25,644 nt of DNA from a virus. A program made the translations under genes and the position numbers. The stretch lies in the IMG/VR virus record IMGVR_UViG_3300043436_002011, positions 1-25,644 of that record; one strand, written 5' to 3'. Within the stretch, counting starts at the first letter, position 1; each line of letters opens with the position of its first letter. Below, piece by piece: positions 15,161 through 22,168 of this stretch. The notes beneath the pieces are model-generated. The model saw only the letters and a program-made list of their open reading frames with translations, searched no databases and was not told the origin of the DNA.

Positions 15161-15296
15161 TTGATTTTTTAGTTTCGTACTCTCGATAATTCTCCGCCAA
15201 CTTTTTATATTCGTCAGCGTATTTCGCAGTCACTTTGGCTTGCACCATAACCGCATCTTTTACTTTTTTTCTTCCAGCGTTTCTGTCGTTCTTCAT
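15147..15296 (-). CDS. Small basic protein, possibly ribbon-helix-helix
   Basis: This 49-residue protein, found by reading the gap, begins MKNDRNAGRKKVKDAVMVQA, then KVTAKYADEYKKLAENYREY. The stretch GRKKVKDAVMVQAKVT followed by a helix is like the strand-helix start of ribbon-helix-helix DNA-binding proteins. The protein is short for that fold, so it may instead be a simple basic helix. A -7-like element is 19-26 bases upstream, making it first gene of the small-gene unit. Confidence 0.55.
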   Translation of the reverse strand: MKNDRNAGRKKVKDAVMVQAKVTAKYADEYKKLAENYREYETKKSSDAK

Positions 15297-15314
15297 TTCG
15301 TTTAAATATTTCAG

Positions 15315-15322
15315 CAAATATA
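15315..15322 (-). promoter_or_regulatory. Bacteroidota -7 element for the small-gene unit
   Basis: TATATTTG on the minus strand matches TAnnTTTG exactly. It lies in the AT-rich gap after the NinB-like gene and 19 bases before ATG 15296. No TTG is seen at usual spacing. Confidence 0.5.
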
Positions 15323-15349
15323 ATATTATTATTTTAATAAACTAATATT

Positions 15350-15763
15350 TTATAAATATTCTTTAAATTTCTCTATCTCGCTATCAATTGCAAACTTATT
15401 TTGTATGTATTCATCAGGAGTTGGTATGTAACAACCTTGCATACTTGCAAACGTTCTAATCCATTCAATAAATTCAGTCATTTGTTTAGTGTCTAAATCC
15501 CTTGTACGTTTCGTTTTGGTGTTTTCTCCGTCAAATGTGTGCATAAAGTGGCACGCTCGTTTTAATAGTTGCTTAGCATCTTCCAAATGGTTTCCGCTTT
15601 CAATTGCAAATAAAGTTATGCAAACGTGCAAATAACTATTTTGCGATAGTGTACGAGTCTTTTTCTTTTCCGTTAACTCAATTATACACTTCTTACTCAA
15701 TAATGCATCTAAACGGCTTAAAAGCTTATTTACTTCTAATTCTTTTGATGTGTCGTAAATCAT
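15350..15763 (-). CDS. NinB-like recombination protein
   Basis: This 137-residue protein has RTLSQNSYLHVCITLFAIES at 37-56, which fits the NinB-type 'R(S/T)LxQNxxLHxxLxxxA' core. It then has AKQLLKRACHFM, and an end with TEFIEWIRTFAS, GCYIPTPDEYIQ, and SEIEKFKEYL. NinB family proteins bind ssDNA and take part in phage recombination. The gene ends the unit that begins with the replication gene. Its start overlaps the NinG stop by four bases (ATGA), as in lambdoid and many other phages. The call is by motif and neighbour, moderate confidence. Confidence 0.6.
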   Translation of the reverse strand: MIYDTSKELEVNKLLSRLDALLSKKCIIELTEKKKTRTLSQNSYLHVCITLFAIESGNHLEDAKQLLKRACHFMHTFDGENTKTKRTRDLDTKQMTEFIEWIRTFASMQGCYIPTPDEYIQNKFAIDSEIEKFKEYL

Positions 15764-16269
15764 TTCAATAAGTTTTTATATTTTTCAATCATTTCTTTAA
15801 TTTCAGGAATAGAGTATTTTCGGCTTTCGTGCGCTCGTTTCTCCAACGCTTCAATTCTTTCTTGTCCTATGCGAAGCGTTAACCATCTTTTGTATTCGTG
15901 AATGTTACCACCTCGAAATTGGTTACAATGTACGCACTGGCTGTGTACGTTGTCCTCATCAAATCTAACGCTTGGATAGTTTCCTACGCTGTAAAAATGT
16001 CCCGCATCTCGCTTTGCGGTCATGTTGCCACACGAAATACAAAGTAACCCCTCGTCACGTTTACGAATCCATTTGTTAAAAACAACTTGCAAAGCGTTTG
16101 AATAGTCGCTTAATGTCATTAACTCCTTTTTCATTTCGGCTTTCTTTTTCTTCCATTGTTTCGCTTTTACTTCGCTTACAAATATTTCAACGCATTCAGG
16201 TCTTACCATGCAGTGCTTTTGGAGAAAGGTTTTTGGAGTAAATTTGTCTTTACAGTTTTTGCACTTCAT
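15760..16269 (-). CDS. ninG: NinG/Rap-like recombination protein
   Basis: This 169-residue protein is read from ATG 16269, which overlaps the upstream stop as ATGA; the frame continues 21 codons further upstream but that part is a run-on. It begins MKCKNCKDKFTPKTF, with cysteines C3, C6, C20 and C26 for a zinc site. A second cluster has C77/C80 (CISCGN), DAGHFYS with H91, then SQCVHCN with C112 and C115. It ends WLTLRIGQERIEALEKRAHE. This is the NinG/Rap pattern; in lambda Rap is a branched-DNA nuclease that helps RecBCD-linked recombination. An HNH-like role is consistent. The adjacent NinB-like gene supports it. Confidence 0.87.
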   Translation of the reverse strand: MKCKNCKDKFTPKTFLQKHCMVRPECVEIFVSEVKAKQWKKKKAEMKKELMTLSDYSNALQVVFNKWIRKRDEGLLCISCGNMTAKRDAGHFYSVGNYPSVRFDEDNVHSQCVHCNQFRGGNIHEYKRWLTLRIGQERIEALEKRAHESRKYSIPEIKEMIEKYKNLLK

Positions 16270-16517
16270 AATTCGTTTGTTAAATGTAATTGTTTTAAAA
16301 CTTCGATTATAATTCCTTTTGCACGCTGGCAATCTTTATTCGTTCGTGGATCAATTTTCTTTTCGATTATTGCATCAACTATCTCCTTTTGCTTTGTCGC
16401 TGTAAAATGGCTATTAAAAGAAATGAAATGATTACAATCTACTTTCTGATTTGGAAATTTAAACACATCGTTAACCAAGTCAAAGAATGATTTTTTGTTA
16501 AGTTCTTCAAATGTCAT
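16266..16517 (-). CDS. Hypothetical phage protein
   Basis: This 83-residue protein begins MTFEELNKKSFFDLVNDVFK and has the basic stretch EKKIDPRTNKDCQRAKG, then IIIEVLKQLHL. Mostly helical; no family recognised. It overlaps both the preceding 234-residue gene and the NinG gene by four bases, so it is in the replication/recombination operon. Confidence 0.6.
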   Translation of the reverse strand: MTFEELNKKSFFDLVNDVFKFPNQKVDCNHFISFNSHFTATKQKEIVDAIIEKKIDPRTNKDCQRAKGIIIEVLKQLHLTNEL

Positions 16518-17218
16518 AAGTGCGTGAATAAATAATAGTGATACAATAATTCAAAAGTCCAAAATACTGGAATGTTTTGTGATTCGTCAATAAATAATCC
16601 GAAATGCTCGTTTTTATGTCGCGTGACAATTTTACTATTTTCTTGGTCTAAATCATTTTCTGCTTGCTCTTTGAGAATATCCGCGTTCCTTACATCAAAT
16701 TCGTGGCGTTTACCAATCGCGCACTTTTCGTAAATAGTAAGCTCTTGACCGTCTTTCCATTTTTTAACCGCGTCTTGTAAGAATTGGTTTGCTTCATTCG
16801 CGAACTCCTCAACTTTTTTATTCTCGTTATGAATTTCATAAGACACGCGCGCAACTTTTGCTTTTTTGACTAAATACGCGTCGATAATTCTTAATATTTC
16901 CGAAAGTTTAAAAAAAGTATTTATGTCGGTTTTATTATCAATGATTTCTTGAAATACGTAATCAATTTCCTTTACTGAAATTTTACCCCGTTTTTTTTGG
17001 ATTTGCGACACGAACTCCGATACTGTGGTAATATCTATTTCTTTTGAGTAGAAAAGCGTTCCTAGACGCTTTAAAGATAAACTAAGCGAAGGATTAACCA
17101 TTTCTTTAGGTTGCTTTTCGATTTCTTGACCGTAAGAAACCAAAATATTCAATTCTTCATTTGAAACATTAATTCTCAATGTTTGCAATTTCTTCTTCAA
17201 GGCGTCTGTTTTCTGCAT
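16514..17218 (-). CDS. Hypothetical protein of replication unit
   Basis: This 234-residue protein is helical and charged, beginning MQKTDALKKKLQTLRINVSN. It has KRLGTLFYSKEIDITTVSE, KTDINTFFKLSEILRIIDAY, and an end WTFELLYHYYLFTHL with many aromatics. It overlaps the upstream 113-residue gene by 50 bases. No enzymatic motif is visible. Its place between the initiator-like gene and NinG suggests a replication accessory role, such as helicase loading or binding of the initiator, but this is inference only. Confidence 0.6.
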   Translation of the reverse strand: MQKTDALKKKLQTLRINVSNEELNILVSYGQEIEKQPKEMVNPSLSLSLKRLGTLFYSKEIDITTVSEFVSQIQKKRGKISVKEIDYVFQEIIDNKTDINTFFKLSEILRIIDAYLVKKAKVARVSYEIHNENKKVEEFANEANQFLQDAVKKWKDGQELTIYEKCAIGKRHEFDVRNADILKEQAENDLDQENSKIVTRHKNEHFGLFIDESQNIPVFWTFELLYHYYLFTHL

Positions 17219-17510
17219 CTTGTAATTCTTGTTTTGTGAATAAATGTTTTAATATGTTTTGTACTCCTAGTTTCGGGTCTGCTTGTATTTCTATTCCGCT
17301 TGCTAATTTCATCACAACGTTACCTATTTCCTTTGGTGTTGTATGCGGGCGCGCTTTCATTATCAATCGTTCCCAAAGTAGGAATTGTTCATCTGTATAA
17401 GCGTATGCCGTTAGCGCGTTGAAAGTTTTTATCGCTTTTCCGATTTCGCTAGTCGTCGAAACAACTGAGGTCGTACGGTTCGCTTGTAACTCGTTTGTCT
17501 GTTTTGCCAT
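17169..17510 (-). CDS. Helical hypothetical protein of replication unit
   Basis: This 113-residue protein begins MAKQTNELQANRTTSVVSTT and has IGKAIKTFNALTAYAYTDEQ and then FLLWERLIMKARPHTTPKEI. The end is a charged helix (QELQDAENRRLEEEIANIEN). Its start overlaps the initiator-like gene by 62 bases and its end overlaps the next by 50, unusually long for this genome, but there is no ATG further in until M51. Function unknown, probably replication-associated by neighbourhood. Confidence 0.6.
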   Translation of the reverse strand: MAKQTNELQANRTTSVVSTTSEIGKAIKTFNALTAYAYTDEQFLLWERLIMKARPHTTPKEIGNVVMKLASGIEIQADPKLGVQNILKHLFTKQELQDAENRRLEEEIANIEN

Positions 17511-18150
17511 AGTTTTGTGCTTTAGTGATTAATTGATCGAATTTTTCTCTAAGTTTTTCAGTTGACTGGATATTCTGTTTCCAAAATAAATCCTTTTTGA
17601 GTAAGTCAAAGACAAGTAGCATTTCGTCGCGCGTTCGGTTATCGCTAGTCGCAAGTAATCGAATCGGAGTAACACATCGTTTGTAAGTAAGTTTGTCTAG
17701 GTGTACCCAGCGCACATCTAAATCAATTGCGTTCTGTTGGAATAGTTGAAAGAAAGCATTGGCAACATTGAAATAATCAATTTGGTCTTGTGGGACGTCT
17801 GAAATGATAATTTCGGACATAAGATATTTCCCTTTCTCTTTCTCTTGTACTTGTCCTTTCTCTTTCTCTTGTACGGCAGGGGCTACCATACCCCCTTGCG
17901 TACCCCCTACGGTAGGGTCAAACATAGGGTCTTTAGTTTTATCAAAATATCCTTTTGTTTGTGAGTAAATAGAATGACTTTGAGATATGTACGCAAATTT
18001 AGCCATACCAGTTAATTCAGTATCAATATTCTCAAATTGCTTTTTTAGGATAGCATCGTAAAATTGTAGCCTATCTTTGTCGTTTAATTCTTTTCCAATC
18101 TCATAGTAGGAAAGAAAAAAATTAAATGCTTTACGTTTCGATTTACTCAT
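17449..18150 (-). CDS. Replication initiator-like protein (DUF6291-like N-terminus)
   Basis: This 233-residue protein is read from ATG 18150, beginning MSKSKRKAFNFFLSYYEIGK, then ELNDKDRLQFYDAILKKQFE. This N-terminal pattern, with the helix GMAKFAYISQSHSIYSQTKG, resembles the DUF6291-type domain on phage replication proteins. A linker with two QEKEKG units follows, then a C-terminal helical domain with YFNVANAFFQLFQQN and later RDEMLLVFDLLKKDLFWKQN, plausibly a DnaD-like or helicase-loader part. A frame extension of 12 codons to ATG 18186 would lie inside a leader hairpin, so the shorter start is preferred. It heads the replication/NinG unit. Confidence 0.65.
   Translation of the reverse strand: MSKSKRKAFNFFLSYYEIGKELNDKDRLQFYDAILKKQFENIDTELTGMAKFAYISQSHSIYSQTKGYFDKTKDPMFDPTVGGTQGGMVAPAVQEKEKGQVQEKEKGKYLMSEIIISDVPQDQIDYFNVANAFFQLFQQNAIDLDVRWVHLDKLTYKRCVTPIRLLATSDNRTRDEMLLVFDLLKKDLFWKQNIQSTEKLREKFDQLITKAQNYGKTDKRVTSEPYDLSCFDD
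17831..17874. repeat. 24-base tandem repeat in the linker
   Basis: Two copies, 20 bases identical, begin at 17831 and 17855. The 24-base period keeps the frame and encodes VQEKEKG twice in the replication protein. It is a short charged linker. Confidence 0.9.
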
Positions 18151-18151
18151 T

Positions 18152-18275
18152 AGTGCATGTTTATTAATTGCAAAAGCCTCGTTCAACTTTCAGGCATGCA
18201 CTCCCTAATCATCAAACAAGGCTTTAAATAACTTCTTTTGGTTTATACTGAATAAAATGTGCATCTATTATTCAG
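18152..18275 (-). promoter_or_regulatory. Structured leader of the replication gene
   Basis: In minus-strand RNA order, a first hairpin pairs CTGAATAA (18268-18275) with TTATTCAG (18248-18255), with ATGCAC in its loop (18259-18264). A second has an 11-pair outer stem AAAGCCTTGTT/AACGAGGCTTT (18215-18225 with 18173-18183, one G-U), followed by an inner TTAGG/CCTGA stem (18204-18208 with 18190-18194) and loop GAGTGCATG. The loop's AGTGCATG (18195-18202) is exactly complementary to CATGCACT at 18152-18159, just before ATG 18150. It also pairs over six bases with loop 1. Pairing to the initiation region could block translation. The leader starts after the -7 element at 18286. All pairs are read directly; the regulatory meaning is inferred. 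Confidence 0.55.
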
Positions 18276-18285
18276 AACCGTGAAA

Positions 18286-18293
18286 CAAAGATA
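18286..18293 (-). promoter_or_regulatory. Bacteroidota -7 element for the replication unit
   Basis: TATCTTTG on the minus strand matches TAnnTTTG exactly, ten bases after the end of the helicase-methyltransferase gene. Predicted transcription begins near 18279, giving a leader of roughly 130 bases. No TTG at usual spacing. Confidence 0.5.
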
Positions 18294-18302
18294 GTAAATT
18301 AA

Positions 18303-20486
18303 TCAATCGAAAAGCGTTAAAGTAGAGTTTTTTTCTTCAACGCAATCCTTATGGTTTTTTGCATTTAAAGTAAAATAACTTTCTTTCAATTCAATTGATA
18401 TTGATTTACGATTCATTTTTAAAGCGCAAAATCCCTCGCTACCAATACCTCCAAATGGACTTAAAACTGTTTCCCCCTCATTTGAGTATAAATGAATGAT
18501 TCTTTCAATTGTATCTAACTGAAGCGGGCAAATGTGTTTTTCATCGTTTCCGTCACGCCCTGAACGGTATTGCAAAGTTCTTGAATAGTCAATATCATAC
18601 CAAACTGGACTGGCGTATTTTTGCCAAAGGTCAACTGGTAAATAGTCTTTCTGACTTGAGTCTTTATCTTGATGCGTAATTGGAACTAAATTTTCCCCCT
18701 CGTTTCTGAAAAATAAAACGTAGTCAGGAATACCTACCCTAGTCATTGAACTATCTTTTTTGATAGTTTTATGAAGTAATCCTAACGCTTTTGTTCTTTG
18801 CATTTCAGTTACTGGATTTTTCCAAATAGTAACACGTGAATGATAAATGAATCCCATTTCTTGAAACCAATCAATTAACATTCCTGAAAAGTCACGTAAA
18901 CCGATATACCCCTCTTTACCTTTTTGAATTGGAAGATCCATTACGTGAATACCACAAATACGCCCGTCTTTCAAAACTCGTTTTAATTCAGGAATAAGGA
19001 ACTTAAAATGTTGCTCAAATTGTTTGTAATCTGAAACGTTACCCATATCCTCCTCTTTATCTGAATAAACATATAATTCAGCGAATGGAGGACTAAAAAT
19101 TACTAAGTCTGCTATATTGTCAGGTAGTTTCGCAGTTTCTTGAACGCAATCACCATTTATAACATGGTAATCGTTTGTTTTTACTTCTTTATTTTTCACG
19201 GTAAATTTACTTTTATTTGATTTATAATTCGTTTCAGCAGAGTATTTACTCATTTCTGAAATCATTTCTTTGTGTCTTTGACCTTTTTCAATAATTGTTT
19301 GTCTTACGTTAATTTGGCTTTCAGGAATCAAAATATGAACTTTTACTTTCTCTTTTTGACCAAATCTATAACAACGTCTAACGGCTTGATAAAACGCTTC
19401 AAATTTGAAATCATAAGACATAAAAACCATATTATGACATTGTTGGTAATTCATACCAAATGAAGCGATTGAAGTCTTTGTTACCAATACTCTAAATTCT
19501 TCGTCAGAAAACCCGTTTAAATGTTTTGCTTTATATTCAGGACTGTCAGAACCTTGAACATTTACGCAGTCGTCAATCAACTTTGAAACGGTATCGGTTT
19601 CATTATTTTTAAGCCCCCAAACAATCCATTGTTCATTATTTGAATTAACGAGTTCTAACGTCTTTTCAATTCTTTTGTCAAATGAACGTTGTAAATCTTT
19701 ATGTAAGTCGGTAGCACTTACTGCAACATCTCCAAATAAAGTATTTGTATTGTTTTCAACTGGTATAATATGCTCGATGTATTCAATTTCAGGTAAATTA
19801 TAACCGTTCATTGTGAAACCTAAAGTTTCAGGATTATCAACAGCAATAGACCACGTACATACATAGTTCCAAAATGTATCTTTTGCGTGCTTTCTAAGTC
19901 TCCATTTTGAAGTTTCCCCACCGTCATGAACAAAAAACATTGCAAGCATTTCAAGATAAGACATTGCGCCCAAAAATTCAGAGTGTTGACCTAATTCCAT
20001 ATGATCGTTTGGACTAGGCGTAGCAGTACAAGCTAATTTGTACGGAGTATTTTTAAAAGTCTCAATAATTAAGTTTGAAAGTTTACCGTCTCGACCTTTT
20101 AAAATTGAACTTTCATCAAGAATAACACAACTATATTTTGAAGTATCAATATTTTTCAATTGTTCATAATTGGTAACATCCATTACTTTCATATTGATGC
20201 CGAATTTTTTACCCTCTCTTTCAGTCTGTTTTGTAACCGCCAAAGGTGCTAAAATTAAAGCTGGCATATTTGTTTTCTTTGATACTGCATCTGCAAATGA
20301 TAATTGCATCAAAGTTTTACCAAGTCCACAATCTGCAAATATTGCAAAACGACCTTTTTGTAATGCAGTTTTTACAATGTACTTTTGAAATTCAAATAGA
20401 TTTGAGTTCAATTCATTTTCATCGAGTTCAAAACCTGAACTGATAAATGATTTTTTCTTTGTTTCTAGGAATTTGTTATAATCCAT
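18303..20486 (-). CDS. SNF2-type helicase fused to DNA methyltransferase
   Basis: This 727-residue protein is read from ATG 20486 (MDYNKFLETKKKSFISSGFE). An N-terminal extension of 35 codons to 20591 would start within five bases of the -7 element and is coded by the leader's inverted repeats, so it is rejected. The helicase part has a Q-like LFEFQKYIV, Walker A DCGLGKT (52-58), LDESS (D124/E125), TATPSPN (154-160), and motif VI QAVRRCYRFGQ (367-377). The methyltransferase part has catalytic SPPF at 465-468 and SAM-binding SPFGGIGSEG at 676-685; the order IV then I fits a beta-class enzyme making N4-methylcytosine or N6-methyladenine. No nuclease motif is seen. It probably moves along and methylates phage DNA, protecting it from host restriction. 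Confidence 0.85.
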   Translation of the reverse strand: MDYNKFLETKKKSFISSGFELDENELNSNLFEFQKYIVKTALQKGRFAIFADCGLGKTLMQLSFADAVSKKTNMPALILAPLAVTKQTEREGKKFGINMKVMDVTNYEQLKNIDTSKYSCVILDESSILKGRDGKLSNLIIETFKNTPYKLACTATPSPNDHMELGQHSEFLGAMSYLEMLAMFFVHDGGETSKWRLRKHAKDTFWNYVCTWSIAVDNPETLGFTMNGYNLPEIEYIEHIIPVENNTNTLFGDVAVSATDLHKDLQRSFDKRIEKTLELVNSNNEQWIVWGLKNNETDTVSKLIDDCVNVQGSDSPEYKAKHLNGFSDEEFRVLVTKTSIASFGMNYQQCHNMVFMSYDFKFEAFYQAVRRCYRFGQKEKVKVHILIPESQINVRQTIIEKGQRHKEMISEMSKYSAETNYKSNKSKFTVKNKEVKTNDYHVINGDCVQETAKLPDNIADLVIFSPPFAELYVYSDKEEDMGNVSDYKQFEQHFKFLIPELKRVLKDGRICGIHVMDLPIQKGKEGYIGLRDFSGMLIDWFQEMGFIYHSRVTIWKNPVTEMQRTKALGLLHKTIKKDSSMTRVGIPDYVLFFRNEGENLVPITHQDKDSSQKDYLPVDLWQKYASPVWYDIDYSRTLQYRSGRDGNDEKHICPLQLDTIERIIHLYSNEGETVLSPFGGIGSEGFCALKMNRKSISIELKESYFTLNAKNHKDCVEEKNSTLTLFD

Positions 20487-20498
20487 AATTTTTAAATT

Positions 20499-20584
20499 AA
20501 AAAAGCCACTCAAATTTGTAACAGCTTCGACCTTGTTACGCCTTTGAATGGCTCTAAACTTTTTAGATTCTATAATGTCGAAGC
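20499..20584 (-). promoter_or_regulatory. Structured, terminator-like leader of the helicase-methyltransferase
   Basis: In minus-strand RNA order the leader holds four elements. First, GCTTCGAC at 20577-20584. Second, a small hairpin TCTAAA-aag-TTTAGA (20553-20567). Third, AGCCATTCAAA (20543-20553), pairing with TTTGAGTGGCT (20504-20514, one G-U). Fourth, GTAACA/TGTTAC (20534-20539 with 20518-20523) continuing that stem. Six U follow the long stem (20499-20504), as in an intrinsic terminator. The apical loop contains GTCGAAGC (20524-20531), the exact complement of the first element, so a pseudoknot or an alternative fold is possible. The region lies between the -7 element and ATG 20486. This could be an attenuator or a riboswitch-like control; an alternative is a DNA-level palindrome such as an origin or operator. 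Confidence 0.6.
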
Positions 20585-20595
20585 GAATCATTTGG

Positions 20596-20619
20596 CAAAT
20601 ATACTAAAACTTTTTAATT
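20596..20619 (-). promoter_or_regulatory. Promoter for the helicase-methyltransferase, repeated element
   Basis: On the minus strand AATTAAAAAGTTTTAG is followed by TATATTTG (20596-20603), matching TAnnTTTG. The 24-base block is identical at 23 positions to 22648-22671 upstream of another unit. There is no TTG at usual spacing. It lies partly over the end of the helix-turn-helix gene. Confidence 0.55.
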
Positions 20620-20970
20620 GTCTAGCGTTTTTATCAATTTCATTTCAAAATTTGTGCATTGATTTCCGTCGGTTCCCAACATATTCATTTTTCTAATTGG
20701 AATTTGACCGCTTGCAATAAACCACATCCAATCCTTTTGAAACGTTTGTTCGGGAGTGTCATTGAAAATATGCGAGGTGTTTTCCAAATGTCGAATGCTT
20801 GAAATATTGCATCTGAAAACTTGCATTAATTCTCGCTTGCTATAACCTTGCTTTCTCAAGTGAACAAATACTAGTTTCTTCATTGTTACCAAGTAACTGA
20901 AACGATATTGTTCATGGTTTCGTGGATTAAAATACTCGATGTATTTATCTAGTGGCTCTTTATTTTTCAT
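20614..20970 (-). CDS. Helix-turn-helix protein (DnaA C-terminal-like?)
   Basis: This 118-residue protein has FSYLVTMKKLVFVHLRKQGY at about 24-43 and then SKRELMQVFRCNISSIRHLE at 44-63. It forms a clear helix-turn-helix, with spacing that recalls the DnaA C-terminal or replication-repressor type. It may bind the phage origin or a promoter. It overlaps the upstream gene by 11 bases. Just after its stop lies the promoter of the helicase-methyltransferase gene, which suggests it might regulate that gene. Confidence 0.6.
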   Translation of the reverse strand: MKNKEPLDKYIEYFNPRNHEQYRFSYLVTMKKLVFVHLRKQGYSKRELMQVFRCNISSIRHLENTSHIFNDTPEQTFQKDWMWFIASGQIPIRKMNMLGTDGNQCTNFEMKLIKTLDN

Positions 20971-21157
20971 AAATATTTAGAAATCTATATTCTGGAACTG
21001 TAAACTCTGTTAATGGATTGTAAGATGTTGGTTTAATAACATTGTACGTTACTAATTTAACTCCGTACTTATTCACGTTTGTAAATATTACTTCTACTAT
21101 CTGCGGTCTTGTTACGTTACTCCATTTTTGACCTACTTTTACTTCTTCTATTATCAT
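20960..21157 (-). CDS. Hypothetical small protein
   Basis: This 65-residue protein reads MIIEEVKVGQKWSNVTRPQI and then VEVIFTNVNKYGVKLVTYNV, a likely small beta barrel (SH3-like or Tudor-like). No family is recognised. It overlaps neighbours by four and 11 bases, in the small early operon. Confidence 0.6.
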   Translation of the reverse strand: MIIEEVKVGQKWSNVTRPQIVEVIFTNVNKYGVKLVTYNVIKPTSYNPLTEFTVPEYRFLNIYEK

Positions 21158-21375
21158 TTTAAAAAATATTTGATTATTTGTATTTTACTTAACTCTACAA
21201 AGGTAAACTTACCCTCTATTCTTTTCATTACTCCGCCAACTTTAAAGGCTTGCTTAACGTTGCATTTTTTGCAACAAATACATTTTCCTTTGCTGGATTT
21301 AATTTGGTACTTGCTAGAATCCTTTTTGAATAAAAATAAAGGTTTCCTTTTATCGCACTTATAACAACGCTTCAT
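21154..21375 (-). CDS. Small zinc-ribbon protein
   Basis: This 73-residue protein has MKRCYKCDKRKPLFLFKKDS, then SSKGKCICCKKCNVKQAF. The C..C......C..C arrangement is a zinc ribbon, like those found on small phage proteins and HNH-related domains ('CxxCxxxxPLxxFxKD ... CxxC'). It has no HNH catalytic histidine that I can see. It is basic and may bind nucleic acid. It overlaps the 75-residue gene by one base. Confidence 0.65.
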   Translation of the reverse strand: MKRCYKCDKRKPLFLFKKDSSKYQIKSSKGKCICCKKCNVKQAFKVGGVMKRIEGKFTFVELSKIQIIKYFLK

Positions 21376-21602
21376 TAAAAATTCATTTTACTAGGGATTA
21401 TCATACATTTTTCCCCGTTTATTTGCTCAAATCTAACCAATTTAATACTGGGAAATTCTTGTTTCACTTCTTTGTTAATCGCAAATGAAAAGTCTTTACA
21501 CGAATAACTTTCAAGTCCTGACCGTATAAGTTCCTCCGCTTTTTGTCGATGTCTTACACGCTCAACTGAATTGGTATAATTTATTTCAATTGTTAGTTTC
21601 AT
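21375..21602 (-). CDS. Hypothetical small protein
   Basis: This 75-residue protein begins MKLTIEINYTNSVERVRHRQ and continues KAEELIRSGLESYSCKDFSF, ending IIPSKMNF. The alternation of a strand, a helix and strands is all that can be said. It is one base from the next ATG and one base after the 165-residue gene. Confidence 0.6.
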   Translation of the reverse strand: MKLTIEINYTNSVERVRHRQKAEELIRSGLESYSCKDFSFAINKEVKQEFPSIKLVRFEQINGEKCMIIPSKMNF

Positions 21603-21603
21603 A

Positions 21604-22101
21604 CTACCAATTTTCTTGAATGTTTGCTTTTTCTTCGTCTGTTAGGTAGGCGAAATAACAAAAAGTTCCATAATCTTTCATTTGAAACACACATTTATTT
21701 GTTTCTGAAATTTTATAAACATCTTGCAAAAAACCAACAAAATAACAATTATTATCACTCCAAAACTTCCCGAAATCCCCAATTTTTATTTCTCGTTTCT
21801 TTTCTACTAACTCAAAACCCCAACTTTCAGCTATTAATTTAAGTGCATCTAAAGACATTCCAACTTCTTTTATAGGGTTTAACATTTGCTCTAGTTGGTT
21901 TAAGGTTATTTCTTGTCTGTGTGCTTTCATTTTAATACAATACCAACCCAAATCAAAACAAAGACTCATTGGCACATTATAAAATTCATTTAATAATACT
22001 GATTCGTTAGTTATAATTTCCCCAGCATCACTTAAAATCTGAATTGCTCTATTTCTTTTTTCTTCGCTGTCAATTACAACGTAAATTTCTTCTTTTTTCA
22101 T
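21604..22101 (-). CDS. Hypothetical phage protein
   Basis: This 165-residue protein is read from ATG 22101 (MKKEEIYVVIDSEEKRNRAI), a start known in small Bacteroidota phage proteins. The frame runs on upstream to ATG 22185, but a -7 element at 22161 within that part shows the upstream codons would not be in the mRNA. It has a middle section with SLCFDLGWYCIKMKAHRQEI and an end with GTFCYFAYLTDEEKANIQ. No motif or family is known. Confidence 0.6.
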   Translation of the reverse strand: MKKEEIYVVIDSEEKRNRAIQILSDAGEIITNESVLLNEFYNVPMSLCFDLGWYCIKMKAHRQEITLNQLEQMLNPIKEVGMSLDALKLIAESWGFELVEKKREIKIGDFGKFWSDNNCYFVGFLQDVYKISETNKCVFQMKDYGTFCYFAYLTDEEKANIQENW

Positions 22102-22160
22102 GGTGTTTAATTTATTAATTTTTCTTTGTTTTTCTATTTCTTTTGCGCTTTCCATCATTG

Positions 22161-22168
22161 CAAATATA
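22161..22168 (-). promoter_or_regulatory. Bacteroidota -7 element for the small early unit
   Basis: TATATTTG on the minus strand matches TAnnTTTG and lies 60 bases before ATG 22101, downstream of a terminator. It starts a unit of five genes ending at 20614. No TTG at usual spacing. Confidence 0.45.

Noticed and set aside
17831-17874. Iterons of a replication origin
   Set aside because: Only two copies, in frame and coding a charged linker; nothing else suggests initiator binding.
20499-20584. Known SAM riboswitch in the methyltransferase leader
   Set aside because: I could not match conserved cores of SAM-I, SAM-II or SAM/SAH types by eye, so only the structure is reported.
20487-20591. Methyltransferase start at ATG 20591, adding 35 codons
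   Set aside because: The ATG is five bases from the -7 element, upstream of the likely transcription start, and the codons are made of inverted repeats; the next ATG has a typical AT-rich leader and matches the family N-terminus.
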